DNA from: Rufibacter tibetensis
Lineage (GTDB): Bacteria; Bacteroidota; Bacteroidia; Cytophagales; Hymenobacteraceae
Reading direction: 5' to 3'
DNA: 64,000 nucleotides
NCBI RefSeq assembly: GCF_001310085.1
Contig: NZ_CP012643.1
Span: 372,001 to 436,000, forward strand
Under the pieces are notes generated by a model. It was given only the letters and a program-made list of their open reading frames with translations, ran no database searches and was not told the DNA's origin. Both the position numbers and the translations under genes were made by a program. This document shows, in pieces, positions 52,386-59,663 of this stretch; positions within the stretch are counted from its first letter, which is position 1; each line of letters opens with the position of its first letter.

Positions 52386-53795
52386 TTACCTTAATGTAGA
52401 AGGACACACGAATGCGGTTTTTGGAACATCCGTTTCCAAGATGGCTTTGAAGCCGCCTGCTACATCTATCAGGTTGTCAAAACCGCGGGCTTTCAGGATG
52501 GACGCTGCCATCATTGAGCGGTAACCACCAGCACAGTGCAAGTACACAGGTTCCTCTTTAGGGATTTCTACCAGGTGCTCGTTCAGGGAGCTTAACGGCA
52601 TGTTGACGGCGCCTTCCACGTGCTCTGCGCTGTACTCACTGGGTTTCCGGACGTCTATGATCACGGGCTTTTCTGCCTGCACACGTTGGGAAAACTCCTG
52701 AGCTGAAATAGACGGCAAGGATTCTATTTCTTTGTTAGCGGCCTTCCAAGTGGTCATACCATTCTCCAGATATCCAAGCGTGTGGTCATACCCCACCCTA
52801 GCCAGGCGGGTCACTACTTCTTCCTCGCGACCAGCGTCTGCCAGGAATACGATGGGTTGCTGGATATCTGGGATGAGTTCTCCTACCCATGGCGCGAAGC
52901 TACCGTTTAGTCCAATGTTGATGGAGTTGGGAACATGACCAAGTGCAAAATCGGCGGCTTTACGGGTGTCCAGCACCAGAGCTCCGGTCTCGTTTACTAC
53001 TGCTTCAAAAGCATCGGGTGACAGGGCCTGTAAACCTTGGTTTAGCACGTTTTCAATGTTAGCGTAGCCTTGTTTGTTCAGCTGCACGTTCAACGGAAAA
53101 TAGCCCGGCGGCGGGAGGAGCCCGTCTGTTACTTCCTTCACAAACTCTTCTTTTGTCATTTCGGCCCGCAGGGCGTAGTTGGTTTTCTTCTGGTTGCCCA
53201 AGGTGTCAAATGTATCTTTGCTCATGTTCTTGCCGCAGGCACTTCCGGCCCCGTGGGCCGGGTACACCAACACCTCATCCGCCAGAGGCATAATCTTGGT
53301 GCGGAGCGAATCATACAACATACCCGCTAACTGCTCCTGCGTCAACTCAGATTTCGCAGCCAGATCAGGACGGCCCACATCGCCAATGAACAGGGTGTCT
53401 CCAGTGAAAAGGGCGTAATCTTTTCCGGCTTCGTCTTTCAGCAGATAGGTAACAGATTCCAGTGTATGGCCGGGGGTGTGTAGCACCTGGAGGGTGACAT
53501 CTCCCACGGTGAGCACTTCCCCATCCTGGGCCAGGTAAGCTTCAAAGGAGGGCTGGGCGGCCGCTCCGTACACAATCTGGACTCCGGCAGCTTTGGCCAG
53601 ATCCACGTGCCCCGAGACAAAATCGGCGTGGAAGTGGGTTTCCAACACGTATTTGATGTTGGCCTGGTCTTTCTCAGCTTTGTGCAAGTATGGTTTAATC
53701 TCGCGCAGCGGGTCAATGATAACTGCCTCGCGGTTACTCTCAATGTAGTAGGCGCCTTGTGCCAGGCAACCGGTATATATTTGTTCTACTTTCAT
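52386..53795 (-). CDS. MBL-fold persulfide dioxygenase-like protein fused to two rhodanese domains
   Basis: A 469-residue cytoplasmic enzyme of the ETHE1/CstB/Blh group that oxidises persulfides to sulfite and transfers sulfane sulfur. Residues 1-245 are the MBL domain with metal-binding THFHADFVSGH (near residue 53), HTPGHT and FTGDTLFIGD; in the first motif a Phe stands where many MBL enzymes have the second His-side residue, as usual in this branch. Residues about 260-355 are a rhodanese domain without catalytic Cys (FLADAGRE). Residues about 365-460 are a second rhodanese with Cys in LHCAGGYRS. A CRP-type operator and -7 box lie upstream (53865-53878, 53835-53842). Confidence 0.9.
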   Translation of the reverse strand: MKVEQIYTGCLAQGAYYIESNREAVIIDPLREIKPYLHKAEKDQANIKYVLETHFHADFVSGHVDLAKAAGVQIVYGAAAQPSFEAYLAQDGEVLTVGDVTLQVLHTPGHTLESVTYLLKDEAGKDYALFTGDTLFIGDVGRPDLAAKSELTQEQLAGMLYDSLRTKIMPLADEVLVYPAHGAGSACGKNMSKDTFDTLGNQKKTNYALRAEMTKEEFVKEVTDGLLPPPGYFPLNVQLNKQGYANIENVLNQGLQALSPDAFEAVVNETGALVLDTRKAADFALGHVPNSINIGLNGSFAPWVGELIPDIQQPIVFLADAGREEEVVTRLARVGYDHTLGYLENGMTTWKAANKEIESLPSISAQEFSQRVQAEKPVIIDVRKPSEYSAEHVEGAVNMPLSSLNEHLVEIPKEEPVYLHCAGGYRSMMAASILKARGFDNLIDVAGGFKAILETDVPKTAFVCPSTLR

Positions 53796-53834
53796 GTTCT
53801 TTCTTATTAGGGAATGATAAGATTAACCTCTGTG

Positions 53835-53842
53835 CAAAAGTA
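53835..53842 (-). promoter_or_regulatory. -7 element TACTTTTG of the MBL-rhodanese gene
   Basis: TAnnTTTG match on the minus strand, about 40 bases before the start codon. Its centre is 33 bp from the centre of the GTGAC-N4-GTCAC operator, the same spacing as at the TauE gene. Confidence 0.6.
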
Positions 53843-53864
53843 GGCAAGTGATAGTACCTGCACA

Positions 53865-53878
53865 GTGACTTTGGTCAC
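53865..53878 (-). promoter_or_regulatory. CRP/FNR-type operator GTGAC-TTTG-GTCAC
   Basis: Perfect 5-bp inverted repeat with a 4-bp spacer, upstream of the MBL-rhodanese gene. The predicted transcription start puts its centre near -41, the class II activator position. It is probably bound by the Crp/Fnr protein encoded at 54856. Confidence 0.65.
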
Positions 53879-53886
53879 ACACTGGT

Positions 53887-54681
53887 TTACCCCAGAATTT
53901 CTTTAAACAGGATAAAAACCCCCATCACCAGCACAAACCACCCGAAGCCTTGCTTCAGGGCCTTGCTGTTGATTTTGTGGGCAAAAGCGCTGCCCACGTA
54001 AATGCCTATGACAGATAAACCTGAAAATGTGAGCAGGAAAACCCAGTCAATGGTGTAGTGGCCCATATCACCCAGGAAACCCACCAATGAGTTGAGGGCA
54101 ATGAGCACCAAAGACGTACCAACCGCCACCTTCATGTCCAGCCTTACTAACAATACCAGCGCCGGGATAATCAGGAAACCGCCTCCCGCTCCCACTAGTC
54201 CAGAGATGAGCCCCACCAGCACTGCCTGCGCCAACATTTGCTGATAATGGCCTCCTTCTTTGTTCTTATCCTTCACTTCAGCGGAAACTTTATTCTTAAT
54301 CATGCCTACCGCAGAGACCATCATTAGCAGCGCGAACAGTACCATTACCATAATCTCTTTGGTCACAATGACCTGCCCTAACCTAAACAGTTGGGGAGGC
54401 AAAGCAGGCATCAGGTACAGGCGGGTCAGGTAAATGGTCACCAGAGAGGGCACCCCAAAGATCACCAACGTTTTCCCATGCACCAGTCCTTTCCGGAAGA
54501 AGCGGTATCCTCCAATGGAACTGGTGGCTCCTACCACGAACAAGGAGTAAGACGTGGCTATAATGGGGTTCAGGCCAATGAGGTACACCAGAATAGGTAC
54601 AGTCAGGATGGAGCCGCCGCTTCCGGTAAGCCCCAATGTACCGCCTATCAGTAAAGCCGCTATGTACCCCAGTATCTCCAT
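53887..54681 (-). CDS. TauE/SafE family sulfite/sulfur-compound exporter
   Basis: A 264-residue inner-membrane permease with about eight hydrophobic segments. The start is taken at the ATG 54679-54681 (MEILGYIAALLIGG). The frame extends 34 codons further upstream, but that extension covers the -7 box and is not protein-like. Family marks are GLTGSGGSILTVPILVYL near the N-terminus and its repeat GLVGAGGGFLIIPALVLLV in the second half. In this locus it would export sulfite made by the persulfide dioxygenase. A CRP-type operator and -7 box lie directly upstream. Confidence 0.9.
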   Translation of the reverse strand: MEILGYIAALLIGGTLGLTGSGGSILTVPILVYLIGLNPIIATSYSLFVVGATSSIGGYRFFRKGLVHGKTLVIFGVPSLVTIYLTRLYLMPALPPQLFRLGQVIVTKEIMVMVLFALLMMVSAVGMIKNKVSAEVKDKNKEGGHYQQMLAQAVLVGLISGLVGAGGGFLIIPALVLLVRLDMKVAVGTSLVLIALNSLVGFLGDMGHYTIDWVFLLTFSGLSVIGIYVGSAFAHKINSKALKQGFGWFVLVMGVFILFKEILG

Positions 54682-54699
54682 GTTTCTTTTATGATGCGA

Positions 54700-54707
54700 C
54701 AAAGGTA
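54700..54707 (-). promoter_or_regulatory. -7 element TACCTTTG of the TauE gene
   Basis: TAnnTTTG match on the minus strand, 19 bases before the chosen ATG. Its centre is 33 bp from the operator centre, as at the MBL-rhodanese promoter. Confidence 0.6.
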
Positions 54708-54729
54708 GAAGATACTTTGACCCATCACA

Positions 54730-54743
54730 GTGACAAAAGTCAC
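54730..54743 (-). promoter_or_regulatory. CRP/FNR-type operator GTGAC-AAAA-GTCAC
   Basis: Perfect inverted repeat of the same format as the site at 53865, upstream of the TauE gene at an activator-type distance from its -7 box. Confidence 0.65.
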
Positions 54744-54790
54744 AGAGGCTCTTTAGCGGTATTTTGAAGAAGAAAGGCCACAAATGGAAT

Positions 54791-54834
54791 TAAAAAAGAT
54801 CAGTGTCATTGCTTCCCATATCAATGACACTGAT
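54791..54834 (-). terminator. Terminator of the crp-like gene
   Basis: Perfect 13-bp arms (54799-54811, 54822-54834), 10-base loop, then a T run on the minus strand, 22 bp after the stop. Confidence 0.85.
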
Positions 54835-54855
54835 TCTTCATTAAAGCAAACTCCC

Positions 54856-55497
54856 TTATTTATCTAACTGGTGCAACTCAATGTAATTGCGGTGCAAGGT
54901 GAGAAGGCCCCGCTGTTCTAATTTCTTCAAGAGGCGCGAAATCACTTCGCGGGAGCTGTTCAGTTCCTCGGCAATCTGCTGGTGGGAAAGTTTGAGTTGG
55001 TTTCCTTTTACCTCTTGGTTCTTCTTTAGGTAGAATAGAAGGCGCTCATCCAGGCTTTTAAAGGCAACAGCATCCAAGGTCTGCAGCAGCTCCTCAAAAC
55101 GTTCCCGGTAGGTGCCAATTACAAAGTTGTGCCAACTGGGGTATTTGCCTAGCCAGCGCTCGGCTACGTGCATGGGCACTAACAACACATCAGCGTCCGT
55201 AACTGCCTGCGCTGAAATCTTGCTCTGCTCGTCGCGGGCAGCGCATAACATAGACAGTGCACAGGCGTGACCAGGCTCCAGAAAGTACATCAGGAACTCG
55301 TTGCCTTCCTCGTCTTCCCGGTACACCTTCAGCAGTCCATTGAGTAGCAGAATGGAAGATTTCAGGTATTGGTCGGTCCGGATAATGGTTTCTCCTTCGG
55401 GTAGTCTTTTCACGGTTCCTTCTTGCAGGAGTTCTTGGCGGAGGGAGGGTTCTAAGCCTGAAAAGTACTTCTGAAGGGTTTGTTCTAGCGTATCCAT
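54856..55497 (-). CDS. Crp/Fnr family transcriptional regulator
   Basis: A 213-residue regulator: cyclic-nucleotide-binding-like sensor domain (about residues 1-125), long dimer helix, and a winged helix-turn-helix (LSHQQIAEELNSSREVISRLLKKLEQRG, about residues 165-193). The recognition helix SSREVISR keeps the Arg-Glu-x-x-x-Arg trio with which E. coli CRP reads TGTGA; this fits the GTGAC half-sites in front of the two neighbouring sulfur genes. There is no N-terminal Cys cluster as in FNR; one Cys pair-like region, CALSMLC, lies in the sensor domain and could be redox- or sulfur-sensitive (inference). It has its own terminator, so it is a separate transcript. Confidence 0.9.
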   Translation of the reverse strand: MDTLEQTLQKYFSGLEPSLRQELLQEGTVKRLPEGETIIRTDQYLKSSILLLNGLLKVYREDEEGNEFLMYFLEPGHACALSMLCAARDEQSKISAQAVTDADVLLVPMHVAERWLGKYPSWHNFVIGTYRERFEELLQTLDAVAFKSLDERLLFYLKKNQEVKGNQLKLSHQQIAEELNSSREVISRLLKKLEQRGLLTLHRNYIELHQLDK

Positions 55498-55606
55498 ATT
55501 CCCTCAACGGTAAGATTTACTGATATGGTTTGATTTCTTATTGGGCTGCAAGACTCCATTTTCAGAAACTAAATAATCTCTCTATTTTCAGACTTCTCTT
55601 CACCAC

Positions 55607-56355
55607 ATGGTCTATGCTGCTGCACTTGCTTTTGCCGTTCCTGCTTTCCTTCTCTCACCTGTTTAAGTCACCCGCTCCGGTCCTGTCCTTACCGGCCAGG
55701 AGGTTATAAGAAGGATGCACGACAACTACGCAGGCAAGTTTAACCCCTATTTCACCTTTGACCAAACAGCGGTCAGCTACAAAACTCCTTCCGACTCCTC
55801 AGCACAGGTGTGGCATGAGGCCATGGCTTTTCCCGGAAACTGGTGATCAGGTTCGGGGAGCTTGAGCAGGGAAACGGGGCTTTGTTCTCGCAGGATAGCC
55901 AATACGTGTTCAAAGACAATGCCCTGCAAAACCGCCGCCGCCGCGTGCATGAGGTGTTGGCCTTGGGGTTTGACGTCTATCACCAGCCTGTTGAACGCAC
56001 GGTAGCCCAGATGCAGGAAGCCGGAATTGATTTATCCAAAGTCTTCATTACTACCTGGCAGGGCCGAAAAGTGTATGTGGTATGCGTGAATTCTCTTGAG
56101 GAAAAAGCCAGCCACTTCATCATTGACCAGTAAAAGCTGTTGGGTTTGAAAACGATCAGGCAAACCGGCGATCGCCAAAATGCCGTGGAATTGAAAGGCT
56201 ATAAAAATGTAAAAGGCAACTGGATTGCCACAGACCTCACTTTTTACCTGAACGGCACCAAGACCCTGCATGAGGTTTACTATAACATGCGCTTTCCTAA
56301 AACGCTGCCGTCAGAACTGTTTACTGTTGCTGGTTTCCAGGCTGCCCGCTGGTAA
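55607..56355 (+). pseudogene. Decayed LolA-like outer-membrane lipoprotein-sorting protein
   Basis: Pieces of one protein lie in order but in different frames. After a signal-peptide-like start (ATG 55607 or 55614) the sequence reads VIRRMHDNYAGKFNPYFTFDQTAVSYKT, shifts frame near 55842 (one A lost in AAA), continues LVIRFGELEQGNGALFSQDSQYVFKDNALQ and FITTWQGRKVYVVCVNSLEEKASHFIIDQ, meets an in-frame TAA at 56131-56133 (probably from GAA), and resumes KLLGLKTIRQTG to the final stop at 56353-56355. A stop or shift is also needed near the N-terminus (TAA 55664-55666). The order matches Bacteroidota LolA-like proteins of about 230-250 residues. At least three lesions show it is inactive. Confidence 0.8.
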
Positions 56356-56363
56356 TTCCTTTT

Positions 56364-56397
56364 TTAACTCGTTTTTCAAAAAACTAGCCCCAAACGG
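56364..56397 (+). repeat. Dispersed intergenic palindrome, copy g
   Basis: TTAACTC, core GTTTTTCAAAAAAC (56371-56384), TAGCCCCAAACGG. It starts 9 bases after the pseudogene stop. Confidence 0.5.
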
Positions 56398-56439
56398 ACA
56401 TGCTCCTCTTCATCAATAAACACAAGCCCAACCTATCCT

Positions 56440-57042
56440 ATGGCCACTTCTAAATTGACCCCAGAACAGAACGAGCAGAAGATCGAAAGTTATTTCGCAA
56501 ACGCCCCTGAGTTTGCCCAAGCCATCTGTGAGAAAATAAGAAGTGCCATTGCCGCCGCTGATCCAGAACTGAAAGCCACCTGGAAATGGAGTGTGCCCAT
56601 GTACGAGAAAACGGGTCCGGGATTGGTGTGCGGCCTGGGTATATTCAAGCAGCATGTGAGCGTGTCTTTCTTCCAGGGAGCCTTGTTGGAAGATCCGCAT
56701 GGGGTGTTTAACAGCAGCCAGGATGCCAAAGCAATGCGCAGTATCAAGTACTCCGATGCAACTCAGGTAAACGAGGAAATTTTAGTGGAGTACCTTCGCG
56801 CAGCCACGCAATTAAAATCAGGTGCCGCCGCCAAGTCAACGGAGCGCAGTGTCATTGAAATTCCCGAGGACCTGAAACAAGCCTTAGCCGAGGCTCAGCA
56901 ACTGGAGAAATTTGAAAAGCTGGCCTACACGCACCGCAAAGAGTACGTGCGCTGGGTCTTGGAGGCCAAACGCACCGAAACCAGGGGCAATCGCATTTTG
57001 AAAACCGTAGAGCGCATCACCGAAGGCAAGAAGTTCAGCTGA
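56440..57042 (+). CDS. DUF1801/YdeI family protein
   Basis: A 200-residue cytoplasmic protein. Residues about 15-125 are a DUF1801 (YdhG-like) domain with KATWKWSVPMYEKTGPGLVCGLGIFKQHVSVSFFQGALLEDPHGVFN. The C-terminal 60 residues are the YdeI-type helical tail (LEKFEKLAYTHRKEYVRWVLEAKRTETRGNRILKTVERI), typical of proteins annotated as YdeI/OmpD-associated. Biochemical function is not established. It is convergent with, and overlapping by 8 bp, the flavodoxin-type gene on the other strand. Confidence 0.88.
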   Translation: MATSKLTPEQNEQKIESYFANAPEFAQAICEKIRSAIAAADPELKATWKWSVPMYEKTGPGLVCGLGIFKQHVSVSFFQGALLEDPHGVFNSSQDAKAMRSIKYSDATQVNEEILVEYLRAATQLKSGAAAKSTERSVIEIPEDLKQALAEAQQLEKFEKLAYTHRKEYVRWVLEAKRTETRGNRILKTVERITEGKKFS

Positions 57043-57565
57043 TTCCCCTTGCCGCATCCTCTATTTCGCGCAGAAATTCCCGATGGTCACCTAGGTGTTG
57101 AATGTCTGTTTCCACTTCTTCAGTAGAGGCGTACAAGGTTCTCCCAAACTTCATGTTCAGGTACTTGGCCGTCAGTTTGAAGGGGACCTCAAAGCCAGTG
57201 GGGAGTTCAGAATCTGCCCCAACGGCTACCACAAAGACTATTTTATCTTTTAGTTTGCGGCCTGCCGGTTTCTGCACGGTGACCAGATCAGTGAGGCGGT
57301 CAAAGAAGGTTTTCAATACCCCGCTCATGGCATACCAGTACACCGGCGTGGCGAACACGATGATCTGGTGCTGTAACACTTGCGAGATGACACTCCCAAA
57401 CTCATCTTCCGCTGGGTAGTCATTCTCGTACCGGTACGGGTAAATAGCATGGTCCAGCAAGTCCAACAGTTGGTGGGGCGTATTCCGAAAGAATTTCTGG
57501 ACGAACAGTTTGGTGTCACTGTCTTTGCGGGCACTGGCCAGGATGATAAGCGTAGCTTTGTGCAT
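57035..57565 (-). CDS. NAD(P)H-dependent FMN reductase / flavodoxin-like oxidoreductase
   Basis: A 176-residue flavodoxin-fold enzyme. ILASARKDSDTKLFVQKF (residues 8-25) is the FMN phosphate loop and IVFATPVYWYAMSGVLKTFFDRLTDLV (near residue 70) the conserved ring-binding segment of NADPH-dependent FMN reductases and quinone reductases. It probably reduces quinones or flavins. It is a single gene that overlaps the opposite DUF1801 gene by 8 bp at their 3' ends. Confidence 0.88.
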   Translation of the reverse strand: MHKATLIILASARKDSDTKLFVQKFFRNTPHQLLDLLDHAIYPYRYENDYPAEDEFGSVISQVLQHQIIVFATPVYWYAMSGVLKTFFDRLTDLVTVQKPAGRKLKDKIVFVVAVGADSELPTGFEVPFKLTAKYLNMKFGRTLYASTEEVETDIQHLGDHREFLREIEDAARGIS

Positions 57566-57619
57566 AGCAACACAGAAAGGCTTTTTAAAGGTCTATGGCT
57601 TCAACTCCTGAATCCCTTT

Positions 57620-58801
57620 CTACTCCACCACGTGCGCTACAAACTGAGACAGGTTGGTGATAATACCCCGCTCCCGCCGGAACCCAATGGCACTGCCTTC
57701 CCCTGCCCAGAAAACACCAGCCTGGTACCGGTAGCCTTTGTCATCCTGGGGAAGCTCAGCCCACGCCTGGTAGATGTGGGGTTGGTTGCTGTACTCGCCG
57801 GAAGTAGAGGAAACATCGGTATTCTCCCGCACCTGAATGTTCTGGCCTTCCCGCCCGAAGTAGGGTTTCTCCACCGCTTTTCCTGAAAAAGAGGTAAACT
57901 CTGTACGGAGCAAAAGCGGGTGGTACGGGAACTGTTGCCACAGCCAAGCCAAAAAGGCTTTGCTTTGGAATATCAGGGAATAAACGGGATTGGCGATAAT
58001 CACGCTTCGGCTGAACTGCAGGTCTACTACATCGGCACAAAGTTCAGGCTCCAGTTGCACAAACAGCTCCCAGGGAACTAGCTTGAACAGGAAAGGAAAC
58101 CGGCGCCACTGCTCAGCCCCAATCTGGGCCCAAATACCTCGCTCAGCTCCCAATGTAGAAACTTGCATTTCATCTACCGGGCAGATGTGGGTATCAAACC
58201 CAGCTTCGGTAGCCGCCTGGGCTAAAACTTCACAGTTCGTATAATCTTCTTTGTTGCCCCCCAGGTACACCAGTAACATGGCCGGCTCCAACTCTGGGTT
58301 CAACCCTTGCCAAGTCCTGAACTGCTCTACCAGCGCCTCATACAAGCCGTTGGCCTGGTGGCTCTCATTTTTACCGGCGGCGGCCAAACTGGCCCACTGC
58401 ACCACAGCTGTTTCAGGAATAGAGGTCGCTGTGTCTGAATTAAATTCTAATAGCTTCACCCCTTCAGGGGTTTGCGCGAAGTCAAAGCGCCCGTAGATGT
58501 GCCAATGTCGGTCATCTTCCCAAGAATGGCGCAGGGCTTTCCAGAGACGCTCCGGAATCCCGATTTTGCGGAGGAAATCATCAGGTACTCCTTCGGGCAC
58601 CGCTTCCACCATCATCTGGTAAAGCGTAGTGGCAGCTTCCAGCAGATCATCTGCGGCGGACTGCGTGACAACTACTGCCTCACCTGACAAATACGTCTGG
58701 CACTCCTCCTCTACCACCCACTCCCATCCCATCTGGCGGACCATAGTAGTAACATCGCCGTGGTGCGGCATTAACTTAACCGGAAGTGACGTATCTGGCA
58801 T
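57620..58801 (-). CDS. Glutathionylspermidine synthase-like ATP-grasp protein (YgiC-like)
   Basis: A 393-residue protein of the glutathionylspermidine synthase C-terminal (ATP-grasp ligase) family, equivalent to E. coli YgiC/YjfC. Family features are WHIYGRFDFAQTPEGVKLLEFNSDTATSIPETAVVQW (near residue 100), FKLVPWELF, SKAFLAWLWQQFPYHPLLLRTEF and KPYFGREGQNIQV. No amidase half is present, so it is not the full bifunctional enzyme; the peptide-bond product of YgiC-type proteins is unknown. It lies 139 bp after a YgiB-like lipoprotein gene on the same strand, as in the ygiB-ygiC pair. Confidence 0.9.
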   Translation of the reverse strand: MPDTSLPVKLMPHHGDVTTMVRQMGWEWVVEEECQTYLSGEAVVVTQSAADDLLEAATTLYQMMVEAVPEGVPDDFLRKIGIPERLWKALRHSWEDDRHWHIYGRFDFAQTPEGVKLLEFNSDTATSIPETAVVQWASLAAAGKNESHQANGLYEALVEQFRTWQGLNPELEPAMLLVYLGGNKEDYTNCEVLAQAATEAGFDTHICPVDEMQVSTLGAERGIWAQIGAEQWRRFPFLFKLVPWELFVQLEPELCADVVDLQFSRSVIIANPVYSLIFQSKAFLAWLWQQFPYHPLLLRTEFTSFSGKAVEKPYFGREGQNIQVRENTDVSSTSGEYSNQPHIYQAWAELPQDDKGYRYQAGVFWAGEGSAIGFRRERGIITNLSQFVAHVVE

Positions 58802-58849
58802 GAGGATGATAAAGCTTGAGTGAAAACTTAGGTTATAGAATTTCAGCAG

Positions 58850-58880
58850 CCGTGTTTAGGAGCTGCTTTTAGAAAAACAT
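58850..58880 (-). repeat. Dispersed intergenic palindrome, copy h (reverse orientation)
   Basis: On the minus strand: core GTTTTTCTAAAAGC followed by AGCTCCTAAACACGG, the same right arm as copies d and e. It lies between the YgiB-like and YgiC-like genes. Confidence 0.45.
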
Positions 58881-58939
58881 AGGGAAACTGGCAGGAAAGA
58901 CTGACTCCTTCCCTGAGCCAAAATAGTAGGCTGCTTAGC

Positions 58940-59566
58940 TTATGCTCCGAAACCGCCTGATCTTCCTCCGAAGGTGCCAGAACGGCTGTTAGTAGGACGG
59001 GTAGAACGCACGTTTCCCGTACCCGCCGGACGGCTGTAAGGACCAGTAGTACCTCTGAAAGCAGTAGCGCCTCTCGCCCGCTCAGCCGAAGTCTGCTGAC
59101 GCCAGGCCTCGTTGCGCTGGATAGTATTAGGGTTGGCGTAGTAAGCACGGTTAGGTGACAGCATCCGGCCCGCCATGTACCCGATGCCGCTCCACATGAG
59201 CACGTTCATCATGCTGAACCCGGTGCCGTTTTGTGGGTTAGCCTGCGAGTACTCCTGCATACGGCGCTCCAGTTCCAGACCTTGCAGCGTGTCTACTTTT
59301 CCATCATTGTGCTTCAGGATGGCCATCACCTTCCCGACCTCAGCGGGACGCTCATCGGTGATTTTCCAGTTATCGGGGCTCACCTCTGTCATTTCTGTAA
59401 TGACACCTTGGGTAAATTGAGGGGCAGTCTCGCCGGCGTTCCACTCAGTAGCAGTGTCGGTTTGCTCCTGGCGGTTTTCTGAGCAGGAAGACAAACCAAG
59501 GCAGGCAGCGGCGCTCACCAACAGTACGTTGCGCGAGAAATCACCAATAAGAAAGTAACGCTTTTT
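58940..59566 (-). CDS. YgiB/UPF0323-like lipoprotein
   Basis: A 208-residue lipoprotein from the ATG at 59564-59566 (MKKRYFLIGDF); an ATG eight codons earlier (59590) is in frame but less likely. The lipobox LSSC follows a hydrophobic stretch (VLLVSAAACLGLSSC). The middle is acidic and helical. FSMMNVLMWSGIGYMAGRML is a short hydrophobic/Gly segment, and the C-terminus is Arg/Ser/Gly-rich (SGTFGGRSGGFGA). This layout matches YgiB (DUF1190) and UPF0323 proteins, which pair with YgiC-like ligases, as here. Function is unknown; the pair may act on the envelope. Confidence 0.75.
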   Translation of the reverse strand, partial: KKRYFLIGDFSRNVLLVSAAACLGLSSCSENRQEQTDTATEWNAGETAPQFTQGVITEMTEVSPDNWKITDERPAEVGKVMAILKHNDGKVDTLQGLELERRMQEYSQANPQNGTGFSMMNVLMWSGIGYMAGRMLSPNRAYYANPNTIQRNEAWRQQTSAERARGATAFRGTTGPYSRPAGTGNVRSTRPTNSRSGTFGGRSGGFGA

Positions 59567-59663
59567 CATAAAGAAGAATACGAAAGCCATTTCTGGCTTG
59601 TTTTTGTAAATGTAAGGGTAAAACGAGCACTACACGGCAATAACCGCTTGTGCACCCATCTGT

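Noticed and set aside
54682-54783. 34-codon N-terminal extension of the TauE gene
   Set aside because: The extension overlaps the operator and -7 box and reads as atypical sequence (WPFFFKIPLKSLCDFCHCDG).
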